Positions 9,401-17,482 are shown, counted from the stretch's first letter. The stretch is 18,883 nt of DNA from Bacteroidales bacterium (GCA_017548445.1 JAFYZZ010000066.1:1-18883), one strand, 5' to 3'. A program made the numbers and translations. The notes: a model not told the origin generated them from the letters alone.

Positions 9401-9568
9401 AGCAACCTGCGCTTCTACGTGTCGCTCGACGACTATTTCACCTTCTCCAAGTATCCGGGCCTCGATCCTGAGACCGCTTCGATGAACAACTCCACCGGTG
9501 CGGGCCTCGACTTCGGCTCCTATCCTACTATGCAGAAGATTCTCCTTGGTGTGAATATCACGTTCTAA
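6461..9568 (+). CDS. SusC/RagA-family TonB-dependent outer-membrane transporter (SusC2)
   Basis: The 1035-residue importer is a tandem paralogue of SusC1. The signal peptide spans 1-26 (VLA-Q), then come the carboxypeptidase-regulatory-like domain, the TonB-box-like EETVVIGYG (about 109-116), the plug (VRGYSSNGG, LYIVDG) and the barrel ending LGVNITF. A Ca-binding-type loop DVNGDGETSSAD begins at residue 860, just before the KYTFGLNVNLEYKG strand. Similarity to SusC1 is near-continuous and highest in the signal-plug region, where a 35-nt block (6584-6618 versus 1412-1446) is identical at DNA level; the surface-loop segments around residues 245-480 and 820-880 differ. This points to duplication followed by loop diversification, so the two probably recognise related but different ligands. 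The partner gene susD2 starts 15 nt downstream. Its own promoter makes it independent of the first pair. Confidence 0.96.
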   Translation: MFKHLIKATGILMILLASLGSLPVLAQNRTISGRVVDASGEPVIGAAVTVVGNTRIGAATDLNGAFTLNVPAGANISVESIGYKTQTFAIGNQSNFSIVLEEDTEMLEETVVIGYGVQRKSDLSGAVASVREADLKNRSTVDAAAALQGKVSGVHVLTNGAPGEGASIRVRGYSSNGGSLSPLYIVDGLQVSSIQYIDPSMIESIEVLKDAASAAIYGAQAGNGVVLVTTKTGSESKATVTYTGKATLQNFHKRPMMNRDELTEYLGYEYGADWVKSQVNAYDYKHPMYENGIIDTDWLTAYFEPTWSQQHGISFSGGNRNGHFFTAINYVYDDGVVKGKKDVYKRLTAQVNADYNLFKWLQVGVNSSIEKWNTQSVSQRGYGSSFESVLLMDPLTPVYWTTPEEMSLSFKTVYDALQNGTSDINYRLFRDENGWYANTKYSDMEGSALAKRDATDSDNGGFNINGTFFANLMPIKGLTITSRLGYRLNFGVSHSYSSPYWIGDRGSQKTYSISANASTGWYYQWENFANYLFSIGKNNFTVMAGMSYRETNSDSVNASSSGEDILSSYEPNFRYLSYVLSGAPKSISNSPGKSASLAYFGRLIWNYDNRYQIQANFRADAFDSSKLPANNRWGYFPSVSAYWTISNEQFFKDNVNTSVFNFLKLRASWGRNGNISVLSGYPYTATISIGSSSYQYDVDNIGNSYGSAPSKLPNPNLRWETSEQLDFGLDARLFNNRLTFTADYFNKQTKDLLFSVTIPSELGFSSVTTNGGNVLNTGWEFELGWRDHIGDLNYSISGNFSTLHNEVLSLAEGSTPSRRTDASSSNYPVETIFDVGYPIWYLNGYVFEGIAADGSAKLKDVNGDGETSSADMTFLGQTTPKYTFGLNVNLEYKGFDFALYGSGVAGNVLMPIFHRTGFKNNLKYYLDAYKNGDYPNPEKTVGYYPFWSSSANVFKGDYFRIKQMQFGYTLPSRITKKAAISNLRFYVSLDDYFTFSKYPGLDPETASMNNSTGAGLDFGSYPTMQKILLGVNITF

Positions 9569-9583
9569 TCAATGATTTGCACA

Positions 9584-11386
9584 ATGAAAAAGATCATTCT
9601 TCCTATACTTTTCGTGCTCTCGCTCCTCGCAGTCTCCTGCGAATCCAAGCTTGAGATCCCCCAGAAAGGTACCGTCAGCACCCTGGAGTTCTATGCTTCC
9701 GACGCTGACGCCGAAGCCGCGCTGAACAACATCTACGCGAGTTTCATCAGCATTGCATCCGCCAACGGTATCAACAACCCGGAGCTGATGCTGCTCAACT
9801 ACTCCGCCGACGATATCCTCGCGGCCGGCAACAATGTCGACGACCACGAGCCTTTCCGCTGGTTCGACGAGTTCCGCTACGACGAGACGATGGACGTGAT
9901 GAGGACCTGCTACGACCGCTACGTGTCCTGCATCTACGCCTGCAACCTCGTGATCTCCAACTTCACCACCGAGAACCGCAACGGCGACGAGCCCAAGTGG
10001 CAGAGCGAATACACCAAGAAGTGCGTGGAGCAGGCCCGCGTGATGCGCGCATACGTCCATATGATGATGGCCATCATCTGGAACCGTCCCGCCATCATCG
10101 ACCGTCTTCTCGAGCCCGATGAGCTCCCGATCCAGGCCGAAAGCCAGTCCGCCATCTTCAAGTGGGTCATCTCCGAGTGCGAGAAGGCCATCTCTTCCGG
10201 TGTCCTGCCCAAGCGCAACGGCCCCACCGACAAGAATGGCACCGCGATCATGACCGTCGGTTTTGCCGACTTCACCGCCGGCAAGGCAGCCGTGTTCGAC
10301 AATGATATGGCCACCGCCCGCAAGTACCTCGGCGACCTCATCAATTCCGGCAACTACAAACTCATCCCCAGCGAAGAGTACTGGACCAATTTCCACGTCG
10401 ACGGAGACGGCAACAGCGAGAAGATCTTCGCGCCGAACTACATCTACGATCCGAACCTCGGTTGGACCAACACGATGCGTGGCCGCTGGATGGTGGCCGA
10501 CGTTCTCTGCTGGCGTACCGACAAGCTCGCCTCCATCCCTCCGTGCACCCCTTGCGCAGGTTGGAACGGCGGCGCCATCCAGGAAGACTTCGCCAAGAAG
10601 TTCCTGGAGCACGACGGCGACTCCCCTCGCCGCAAGGCCTGCTTCATCACCGAGGACGAATTCCTCTATGAAATGGAGTGGAACTCCGAGTTCAACGACG
10701 GCACCCTGGAGCAGAAGAAGTCCGATCCCAACCGCGGTATCGCCAACCCGACCGGTATCTTCAGCCACGGTCCTTACTTCGAGTGGAAACTGATGTCCTA
10801 TGCCCAGCCGTCGAGAATCCTCACCGGTGGCAGCGACAAGTATCACCGTGACAACATCCAGGCTGTCAACGGTGGTGCCTCCAACCAGTCCAACTTCCAG
10901 GTGGCCCGCTTCGCCGAGGCTCTCCTCCTCTACGCCGAGGCCTGCATCGGTGCCGACGAGGCCGCCGGTCTGAAGGCCCTCAATATGGTCCAGGAGCGTT
11001 CCGGTTCCGGCAAGATCAGCGACAAGCTGACCTTCGAAGCCGTGATGGAAGAGAAGCAGTATGAGATGTGGTGGGAAGGCTGCCGCTTCCCTGACCTCGT
11101 CCGTTGGGACAACCTCGGAAAGGTCGATATGAAGGCCCTCTTCAACACCAGCAACAACGGCAACGGCATCCACAGGCACGTTCCGACGGTGTTCGACGAG
11201 TACTTCGTGGAAGGCAAGCCCGGATACAAGAAGGAGCACAAGCTCTATACGGAGTACAGCGACGTGAAGTACACCGACTTCTCCGACAAGTTCAAATACT
11301 TCCCGTTCCCTCGCGACAGGAAGGCCGTCAACAAGTTCCAGGATGTCCTGGGTTGGGCCTACCTGAACACCGAGCCGGCGGAATAA
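9584..11386 (+). CDS. SusD/RagB-family surface lipoprotein (SusD2)
   Basis: The partner of SusC2 has 600 residues from the ATG at 9584. An in-frame ATG at 9572 would only add MICT ahead of the charged MKK, so the later start is preferred. The lipobox LAVSC puts the lipidated residue at Cys19, followed by ESKLEIPQKG. The helical SusD core includes CIYACNLVISNF and GNYKLIPSEEYW. The C-terminal signature QYEMWWEGCRFPDLVRW is at 492-508, and the protein ends KFQDVLGWAYLN. An unusual PPCTPC (Cys321, Cys324) could form a disulfide or metal pair on the surface; SusD1 and SusD3 have nothing like it. susD2 lies 15 nt after susC2 and ends 44 nt before a strong terminator. It contains one of only two CATG sites in the window (10249). 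The ligand is unknown. Confidence 0.95.
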   Translation: MKKIILPILFVLSLLAVSCESKLEIPQKGTVSTLEFYASDADAEAALNNIYASFISIASANGINNPELMLLNYSADDILAAGNNVDDHEPFRWFDEFRYDETMDVMRTCYDRYVSCIYACNLVISNFTTENRNGDEPKWQSEYTKKCVEQARVMRAYVHMMMAIIWNRPAIIDRLLEPDELPIQAESQSAIFKWVISECEKAISSGVLPKRNGPTDKNGTAIMTVGFADFTAGKAAVFDNDMATARKYLGDLINSGNYKLIPSEEYWTNFHVDGDGNSEKIFAPNYIYDPNLGWTNTMRGRWMVADVLCWRTDKLASIPPCTPCAGWNGGAIQEDFAKKFLEHDGDSPRRKACFITEDEFLYEMEWNSEFNDGTLEQKKSDPNRGIANPTGIFSHGPYFEWKLMSYAQPSRILTGGSDKYHRDNIQAVNGGASNQSNFQVARFAEALLLYAEACIGADEAAGLKALNMVQERSGSGKISDKLTFEAVMEEKQYEMWWEGCRFPDLVRWDNLGKVDMKALFNTSNNGNGIHRHVPTVFDEYFVEGKPGYKKEHKLYTEYSDVKYTDFSDKFKYFPFPRDRKAVNKFQDVLGWAYLNTEPAE

Positions 11387-11430
11387 GGAAACTTATTCGT
11401 CATACATACGAATAGTTTTGATTCGTGTAC

Positions 11431-11462
11431 GGGAGGCGCCGCGATGGCGCCTCCCTTTTTTT
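11431..11462 (+). terminator. Intrinsic terminator after susD2
   Basis: A perfect 10-bp GC-rich stem, GGGAGGCGCC (11431-11440) with GGCGCCTCCC (11446-11455), encloses the loop GCGAT and is followed by seven T. It ends the second SusC/SusD unit just before the hydrolase promoter. Confidence 0.92.
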
Positions 11463-11486
11463 GTTGCCGCAAAAAGCTTATCTTCG
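11456..11486 (+). promoter_or_regulatory. Possible promoter of the alpha/beta hydrolase gene
   Basis: TATCTTCG (11479-11486) differs from TAnnTTTG at one position. TTTT (11456-11459) sits 19 nt upstream, inside the T-tract of the preceding terminator. The -7 box ends 4 nt before the ATG at 11491, the same tight placement seen at polA. The match is moderate. Confidence 0.45.
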
Positions 11487-11490
11487 CATT

Positions 11491-12399
11491 ATGATGAAAC
11501 CGATGACCCTTCCCGCATCCGCCGACGGCCTGGACCTGGCGATGCTTGTCAGCGTCCCGGAGGGGACGCCCCGCGGCGTAGTGCAGCTCGTTCACGGAAT
11601 GTGCGAGCACAAGGAGCGCTACATACCTTTGATGGAATTCCTGACGGAGCACGGCTACGTGTGCGTCATCCACGACCATCGCGGACACGGTGCTTCCGTA
11701 AAGAGTCCTGAAGACCTCGGTTTCTTCTACGACGGCGGCTGGCAGGCCCTCGTGGAGGACATCCGCGTGGTCTGTGACTGGGCCCGGGCGCAGTGGCCGG
11801 GGCTGGACTATACGCTTTTCGGGCACAGTATGGGCTCTTTGGCCGTACGTTCGTTCGCCAAGCGTTACGACGACCGGCTGGACCGCCTGTTCGTGTGCGG
11901 CTGCCCCTCCGACAACCCTGCCAAGGGCGCCGGCAAGGCGCTGGCGGGCTTTTTCGGCAAGGTCCGCGGCTGGCATTACCGGCCCAAGCTCCTGCAGCAG
12001 ATGTCCTTCGGCGCCTACAACAAGCCTTTCGAGGCGGAGGGCTGGCCCGCAGCCTGGGTCTGCTCGAACCCGGACACGCTGAAGGCCTACCACGCCGACC
12101 CGCTGTGCCAGTATGTTTTCACGGCCAGCGGTTTCTACGGCCTGCTGGGGATGATGGGCGACTGCTACGACCCGAAGGGCTGGAAGGTGGCGCATCCGGA
12201 GATGCCGGTGCATTTCATCTCCGGCGCCGAGGATCCCTGCCGCGTCTCCGACCAGGCGCTGGAAAAGGCTGCGGAACTGATGCGCAAGGTGGGCTACCGC
12301 CACGTGGACTTGAAGCTCTACCCCGGGATGCGCCACGAGATCCTGAACGAAACGGACCGCCTGACGGTCTGGAACGACATCCTGACGCAATTGGGATAA
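11491..12399 (+). CDS. Alpha/beta hydrolase of the monoacylglycerol lipase / lysophospholipase-like group
   Basis: This 302-residue serine hydrolase probably cleaves an ester bond in a lipid or other small ester. The order of motifs is that of the Hydrolase_4 family: oxyanion strand VQLVHGMCEH (31-40), HDHRGHGAS (61-69), nucleophile elbow GHSMGS with Ser113, an acid loop SGAEDPC with Asp248, and a GMRHEILNE loop with His282. The catalytic triad is therefore complete. There is no signal peptide, so it should act in the cytoplasm. The ATG at 11491 (or the adjacent one at 11494) is chosen because an upstream in-frame ATG at 11425 would put the terminator hairpin inside the coding region and add a non-homologous leader. 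It is flanked by SusC/SusD operons but separated from both by terminators, so a role in their pathways is only a guess. The exact substrate is unknown. Confidence 0.9.
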   Translation: MMKPMTLPASADGLDLAMLVSVPEGTPRGVVQLVHGMCEHKERYIPLMEFLTEHGYVCVIHDHRGHGASVKSPEDLGFFYDGGWQALVEDIRVVCDWARAQWPGLDYTLFGHSMGSLAVRSFAKRYDDRLDRLFVCGCPSDNPAKGAGKALAGFFGKVRGWHYRPKLLQQMSFGAYNKPFEAEGWPAAWVCSNPDTLKAYHADPLCQYVFTASGFYGLLGMMGDCYDPKGWKVAHPEMPVHFISGAEDPCRVSDQALEKAAELMRKVGYRHVDLKLYPGMRHEILNETDRLTVWNDILTQLG

Positions 12400-12405
12400 A
12401 AAACA

Positions 12406-12436
12406 AAGCGGGTGACTGAATGACAGTCACCCGCTT
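12406..12436. terminator. Bidirectional terminator between the hydrolase and susD3
   Basis: A perfect 13-bp stem, AAGCGGGTGACTG (12406-12418) with its complement (12424-12436), encloses a 5-nt loop. It lies between convergent genes, 6 nt after the hydrolase stop and 21 nt beyond the susD3 stop. The A-rich run at 12398-12407 gives a U-tract for minus-strand transcripts; the plus-strand tract is weaker. Confidence 0.82.
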
Positions 12437-12457
12437 ATCGTTTATGACAGGAAAGGA

Positions 12458-14200
12458 CTACTTGAACTTGTACGGCAAGTCGCCCTTGGCCCAGTTGGTG
12501 CCGTCGCCCCAGCCGGGATTCTGCTCCAGCACCTCCTCGGACAGGGTCACCTGGTCCTCAGGGATCTTGAAGAAACCGCCCTTGGTGTCGTTGTAACGCT
12601 GCATAAAGTCGACGGTGAAGGCATACTCGCCCGGAATACCCTGGTTGGTAATCTTGTTGCCGACCTGGTTCTTCACCTTCTCCTGCACGTCGCCCCAGCG
12701 GCGAAGGTCGTTCCAGCGGATCGCCTCGAAGCAGAGCTCGTAGCGGCGCTCCTTCTTCAGCGCATTCAGGCTGTAGGTCACGTCGGGCAGACCGGCACGG
12801 GCGCGGACGGCGTTCAGGCCGCTCTTGCCATTATAGACGGCGGCGCCGTCGGTCAGCTCGGAGTGCATCAGCAGCACGTCGGCGAAACGCAGCCACACGA
12901 GCGACTGGGTCAGACCGGTCTGGCGGTTGTTCTCGCTGCCGTAGAAGTAGCCGTAGCTGAGCATACGCTGGCCGGTCTCCGGGTCATAGGCCTCGCAACC
13001 GATGTACTTCTTGGCTAGCAGGTTGGTATTCTCCACCTCCTTGGCAGGGTCGCCCTTATACTCGGGAATCTCGACGGCGCGGTCGCAGATGGAACCCACG
13101 CGGCGGTAGTCGCCGGCATAGTCCGGATCCTCGGCCCAGTCGGTCCAGAGCTTCTCGCAGACGGGGCCGTTGGAATAGCCCTGCACGGAGAACGGGAACG
13201 CGGCGGCCGTCGTCTTGCGGAGGCCGTAGAACTCCACGATACGGTTGTGACGCAACTGGGCGTCGGCGCTCCAACCGGCCTTGTTGGACATCTTCACGGC
13301 GAACATATTCTCGATGTTCTCGTCGGTGGCCCAGTTCAGGTTGTTGTCCTGGTCGTACTTGTAGTCCTTGGCCGTGTAAGGATTGGTATAAGGCCAGAGG
13401 TTGCGCTGGTCGTCCACCAAGCCATAGCCGCTGTTCCTGATACAGTCCTCGAGCCAGGCGGCCACCTGCGACTTCGAGATGGAGCCGCCCTCTGCAAGCG
13501 GGAGCTCGCTCTTGCCGTAGAAACCGGTGTAGAACAGCCACACGCGGGCCATCATACCCTCGGCCGTCCATTTGGAAGCGCGGCCGTCGCCGAATTGGGG
13601 ATACGGCTGGGACGGGCCCAGTTCGATGGCCTGCTTGAGGTCGGAAGCAATCTGGGCGTACACCTCGTCCGGGGTGTTGCGCGGCAGGTTCACGGGCTCG
13701 GTCGAGAGCACGAGAGGCACGCCGTTGAACACCTGGGCCAGGTTGAAATAATAGAAAGCACGCAGGAAGTAGATCTCGCAAAGGAGCTGGTTCTTCTTGT
13801 TGGAGGAGCTCCACTCCGTCACGTTGTCGATGGTCTCGAGCGCGCTGTTGGCGCGGTTGATTCCCTTGTAACGGTTGGACCAGCACGGATTCATCCAGTT
13901 GGTATAGGCGTTCAGCAGGCGGTCGACGCCCTGGGCGCCGATGTTGCTCTGGCTGCCGCCGCCCAGACGGTCGTCGGAAGCGATGTCGAAGATGAAGAAC
14001 GGATCCTCTTCCGGATCGGCCAGGTTGCGGTTCATCACGGAGTAGATGCCGTTCACCATCTGGATGGCGTCCGTCTCGTTGACCGGGAAGTTGGAGGTAT
14101 CCTTCTTGGTAAGGTTCTGCGTGTCGAGGAAGTCGTCGCAACCCCCGAGCATCAGCAGGCACACCGCCGTCGCAATGAGATATATAATATTCTTTTTCAT
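12458..14200 (-). CDS. SusD/RagB-family surface lipoprotein (SusD3)
   Basis: The partner of SusC3 has 580 residues from the ATG at 14200. An ATG two codons upstream (14206, adding MI) is an alternative. The lipobox LMLGGC gives lipidated Cys21, followed by DDFLDTQNLTKKD. The signature KKERRYELCFEAIRWNDLRRWGD sits at about 480-504, and the C-terminus has LEQNPGWGDG plus a short extension. Sequence is clearly more distant from SusD1 and SusD2 than those are from each other: EAIRWNDLRRWG replaces EGxRFxDLVRW. It starts 12 nt after the susC3 stop and shares its transcript. Its ligand probably differs from those of the first two pairs, but no enzyme nearby tells which it is. Confidence 0.95.
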   Translation of the reverse strand: MKKNIIYLIATAVCLLMLGGCDDFLDTQNLTKKDTSNFPVNETDAIQMVNGIYSVMNRNLADPEEDPFFIFDIASDDRLGGGSQSNIGAQGVDRLLNAYTNWMNPCWSNRYKGINRANSALETIDNVTEWSSSNKKNQLLCEIYFLRAFYYFNLAQVFNGVPLVLSTEPVNLPRNTPDEVYAQIASDLKQAIELGPSQPYPQFGDGRASKWTAEGMMARVWLFYTGFYGKSELPLAEGGSISKSQVAAWLEDCIRNSGYGLVDDQRNLWPYTNPYTAKDYKYDQDNNLNWATDENIENMFAVKMSNKAGWSADAQLRHNRIVEFYGLRKTTAAAFPFSVQGYSNGPVCEKLWTDWAEDPDYAGDYRRVGSICDRAVEIPEYKGDPAKEVENTNLLAKKYIGCEAYDPETGQRMLSYGYFYGSENNRQTGLTQSLVWLRFADVLLMHSELTDGAAVYNGKSGLNAVRARAGLPDVTYSLNALKKERRYELCFEAIRWNDLRRWGDVQEKVKNQVGNKITNQGIPGEYAFTVDFMQRYNDTKGGFFKIPEDQVTLSEEVLEQNPGWGDGTNWAKGDLPYKFK

Positions 14201-14212
14201 AATCATCGGGGA

Positions 14213-17200
14213 TTAAAAGATGATGTTCAGACCGATCTGCCAGGAGCGGGCGGACGGGTAATAACCGTTGTCGATGCCGGACGCCCAGCTGGTGTCGTTG
14301 CCGAAGCCGACCTCGGGATCCATTCCGGTGTAGCCCGTGAAGGTGAACATATTGGTCGCGGTCACATACAGGCGGCACCTGGTCACAGGGAGGAATTTCG
14401 CGATCCGCTTGACGTCATAGCCGAGCGAGATGGTGGAAATCTTGAAGTAGTCGGCATCTTCGAGCCACACGCGGGAAAGCTCGGACATATTGACGTGCTT
14501 GCCGTGGGTGAAGCGCGGATAGTGATTGGTGCTGCCCTCGCCGGTCCAGTACTTGGTGTACACGTCGGTGCAGTAGTTGTCGTCCGGGTGGTCGGAGAAC
14601 TGACGATAGCTCTTCGCGACCTGCTGGCCGAAGGCTCCGTAGCCGTTGAGGCTGAAATCTATCCCCTTCCATTCGAGGTTGATGCTCAGACCCACGTTGT
14701 AGTCCGGGTTCGGGTCGCCGATCATCGTCTTGTCCTTCTCGTCGATCTTCTGGTCGCCGTTCTTGTCAACGAACATCACGTCGCCGGGCTGGATGTCCCC
14801 GCCCTGGAAGGACTTGGAGGCCTCGCCGCCGAAGTATTTGTTAAGATACTCCTGCTTCTGCTGCTCGTTCTGGATGATACCGTCCATCTCGTAGCCCCAG
14901 AAATAACCGATCGGATAGCCGACCTGCACGCGGTAGAGCTCGGCCGTGTTCTGCGCGATGGCATTGGATCCGCCGTGGATGATACCCTCGGAGTTCGCGA
15001 TACGGGTCACGAGGTTGCTGTTATGCGAGAAGGTGGCGGAAATGCCATAGGAGAAATCGCTGTTGACGGAGTCGTTCCAGGAGAGGAGGAACTCATAACC
15101 GCGGTTGCGGATGTCTCCACCGTTCACGTACGGGGCGTTGGTACCGTAGGAAAGGAGCACGGGGGCCCGGACGAGCCAGTCCTTGGTCATCTTGTTGTAC
15201 CAGTCGAAGGAGATGCCCAGACGGCTGCGCAGGAAACGGGCATCGAAGCCGAAGTCGAGCTGCTCGGAGGTCTCCCATTTCACGTCCTTGTTGGGGAGGA
15301 TGTCGGGATAGGCGCCGATGCCGGGATTGTCCTTGCTGTCGAAGTAATACGGATCGTCAAAGGCGATGGTGGCCAGGTACTGGAAGCTGGAGATGTTGCA
15401 GTTGCCGTTCTGGCCCCAGCTGCCGCGGAGCTTGAAGAAGCTCAGCCAGTCCTTGCTGAATTCCATAAACGGCTCGTTGCTCACCACCCAGCCGGCGGAC
15501 ACGGAGGGGAAGATACCCCAGCGGTTGCCGCGGGCGAAGTTGGAGGAACCGTCTGCGCGAAGCACCGCGGAGAACAGGTAGGTCTCGTTGTAGTTGTAGT
15601 TCACGCGCCCGAAGAAGGAAGACAGGGCTCCCTGGCTGTTCGGGCTGCCGCTGATGCTGGTATAGGCCGGATCCACCACGTTCGCATTGGTGATGTAGGC
15701 GTGGTCGAAGGAGCCCGGGAACAGGGAATTGGAGTTGGACGCGCCCACGCTGCTGCCATAGCCCCATTTCTCCAGGGACTGGCCCACGAGGATGTCCAGG
15801 TTGTGGTTGCCGAAGGACTTCACCCAGTTCACGGTGTTCTCCCAGGACCAGCGTATGCTGTAGGACTGGCTCTGGCTGACGTCGTCGTTGGGGTTGGAGG
15901 TCTTGGTGCTCAGCTCATACACGGGCACGTAGCTGCGGCTCTCGCTGTGGTTGTACAGCCAGCCGAAGCTGGAGCGGAAAGTGAGGCCCTTGATGGGGAC
16001 GAACTCCAGGAAGAAGTTGGTCTGCAGGCGGTTGCCCTTGGTATAGCGGCTATTGCGGGTGTAATCCAGCTGGGCGAGCGGGTTGGCCATCTCGGCGCTG
16101 AAATCCCAGTTGTCCGCCACGATATCCTTGTATTCATACCAGCCGCCTTCGTCGTTGCGGGCGGGCAGGAGCGGGGACATCGTCAGGAGCGTACGGATAT
16201 TGTTGCTGTAGATACCGCCGATCTGGACACCCTTCTTGAAGGTGTTGGTGAAGGTGATGTTCTCGCCGAACTTGAGGATGTCGCGGTTGTTCTTCCGGAT
16301 CAGGGAATAGTCGGAATTCAGGCGGACGGTCATACGGTCATACTGCGGGGTGGCGGGATAACCGAGCGTACCGGTCTGGGAGAATTTGCTGAAACCGAGG
16401 GAGAAACGGGAAACGTCGCTGCCGCCGAGGATGTTGATGGAGGCGTTGCTGACCGGGGCGTTGTGCACCGTAGTCTCCTCCAGCCAGTTGGTGCCGTTCC
16501 AGGTACCGGCCTGGATCTGAGAATACTGCTTGGGGATCAGGCTGGCCCAGTCGTACGTGACCTGGTTGGCCGTCTGGTAGGCCTTGTCGTTGATCTCCAT
16601 ATACTGCTTGGCGTTCAGCGGGGTGACCCCGTTGGTATTGGGGTTCTGCCAGCCCAGATAACCGTCGAAGGTCACCTGGACCTTGCCGGCCTTGCCTTTC
16701 TTGGTGGTCACGAGGATGACGCCGTTGGATGCCCGGGCGCCGTAGATGGCGCTGGAGGCGGCATCCTTCAGGACGTCGATGGATTCGATGTCGTTCGGCG
16801 AGAGGGCCGTGATGGAACCGCCCGGCACGCCGTCGATGACGTAGAGCGGGGTATTGGAACCGGCGGTACCCATACCGCGGATCGTCACCTTGTAGCTCTC
16901 GCCCGGCTGACCGGAGTTCTGCACGATGTTCACGCCGGCCGCCTGGCTCTGGAGGGCGCCGAAGGCGTCGACGGCGTGGGTGGAAGCGAGCTTGTCGCCG
17001 GATACGCTGACCGTCGAACCGGTCACGAGTTTCTTGCGCTGCACGCCGTAACCGACCACGACCGTCTCTTCAAGCATTTCCGCATCATCCTGAAGAGTGA
17101 TGATCATATTGTCGGCGGCGGAAACGCGCCGCGTGTCGTAGCCGATGCAGGAAACTTCCAGCACCGTCCCGGGAGCGACCTGAAGGCTGAAGTTTCCGTC

Positions 17201-17383
17201 CAGGTCGGTAGTGGCTCCGTTGGTGGTGCCGGGCACGAGGACGGCTGCGCCGATGATGGCCTCGCCGTTCGCGTCGACAACCTTGCCAAAGATGCTCCGA
17301 TTCTGGGCGAAAGCCTCAAGGCCTCCCCACAAAGTGAAGAGTATCGCCAGGATACCCGTCACTCTCATCAGTTGTTTTGACAT
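14213..17383 (-). CDS. SusC/RagA-family TonB-dependent outer-membrane transporter (SusC3)
   Basis: This 1056-residue importer pairs with SusD3. The signal peptide spans about 1-26 (AFA-Q), followed by a carboxypeptidase-regulatory-like domain (IFGKVVDANGEAIIGAAVLV), a TonB-box-like EETVVVGYG (105-113), and a plug with VTIRGMGT and LYVIDGVPGG. Next comes DVLKDAASSAIYGARASNGVILVTTKKGK, the most conserved plug stretch of the family. The barrel ends IGLNIIF. A loop DKNGDQKIDEKD (873-884) matches the Ca-binding-like loop of SusC2. There is no STN domain. It belongs to a different SusC branch from SusC1 and SusC2: the N-terminal domain and the barrel share only family-level motifs with them. A consensus promoter lies 68 nt upstream, back to back with that of tadA. 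Confidence 0.96.
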   Translation of the reverse strand: MSKQLMRVTGILAILFTLWGGLEAFAQNRSIFGKVVDANGEAIIGAAVLVPGTTNGATTDLDGNFSLQVAPGTVLEVSCIGYDTRRVSAADNMIITLQDDAEMLEETVVVGYGVQRKKLVTGSTVSVSGDKLASTHAVDAFGALQSQAAGVNIVQNSGQPGESYKVTIRGMGTAGSNTPLYVIDGVPGGSITALSPNDIESIDVLKDAASSAIYGARASNGVILVTTKKGKAGKVQVTFDGYLGWQNPNTNGVTPLNAKQYMEINDKAYQTANQVTYDWASLIPKQYSQIQAGTWNGTNWLEETTVHNAPVSNASINILGGSDVSRFSLGFSKFSQTGTLGYPATPQYDRMTVRLNSDYSLIRKNNRDILKFGENITFTNTFKKGVQIGGIYSNNIRTLLTMSPLLPARNDEGGWYEYKDIVADNWDFSAEMANPLAQLDYTRNSRYTKGNRLQTNFFLEFVPIKGLTFRSSFGWLYNHSESRSYVPVYELSTKTSNPNDDVSQSQSYSIRWSWENTVNWVKSFGNHNLDILVGQSLEKWGYGSSVGASNSNSLFPGSFDHAYITNANVVDPAYTSISGSPNSQGALSSFFGRVNYNYNETYLFSAVLRADGSSNFARGNRWGIFPSVSAGWVVSNEPFMEFSKDWLSFFKLRGSWGQNGNCNISSFQYLATIAFDDPYYFDSKDNPGIGAYPDILPNKDVKWETSEQLDFGFDARFLRSRLGISFDWYNKMTKDWLVRAPVLLSYGTNAPYVNGGDIRNRGYEFLLSWNDSVNSDFSYGISATFSHNSNLVTRIANSEGIIHGGSNAIAQNTAELYRVQVGYPIGYFWGYEMDGIIQNEQQKQEYLNKYFGGEASKSFQGGDIQPGDVMFVDKNGDQKIDEKDKTMIGDPNPDYNVGLSINLEWKGIDFSLNGYGAFGQQVAKSYRQFSDHPDDNYCTDVYTKYWTGEGSTNHYPRFTHGKHVNMSELSRVWLEDADYFKISTISLGYDVKRIAKFLPVTRCRLYVTATNMFTFTGYTGMDPEVGFGNDTSWASGIDNGYYPSARSWQIGLNIIF

Positions 17384-17450
17384 GATTAATGAGTTGATTG
17401 AATATAAAATGGGTAATGGGTAATACAGGTTACTAAGCTTTAATCTTTCT

Positions 17451-17482
17451 CAAATATATGAATTATGAAAGACATTGGCAAA
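17451..17482 (-). promoter_or_regulatory. Promoter of susC3-susD3
   Basis: On the minus strand, TTTG (17482-17479), a 20-nt spacer and TATATTTG (17458-17451) fit the Bacteroidetes consensus exactly. Transcription would start near 17446, leaving a leader of about 60 nt. The leader contains a direct repeat of the heptamer TTACCCA. The -33 box overlaps the divergent tadA promoter. Confidence 0.82.

Noticed and set aside
11425..11490. Longer N-terminus for the hydrolase from an in-frame ATG at 11425
   Set aside because: It would translate through the susD2 terminator and adds MYGRRRDGASLF, which has no family similarity. The promoter lies downstream of it.
13247..17380. A 1377-codon plus-strand frame across susD3 and susC3
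   Set aside because: It runs antisense through two clear genes and their junction, with low-complexity Val/Gly/Ala/Glu content. It is explained by high GC at third positions.
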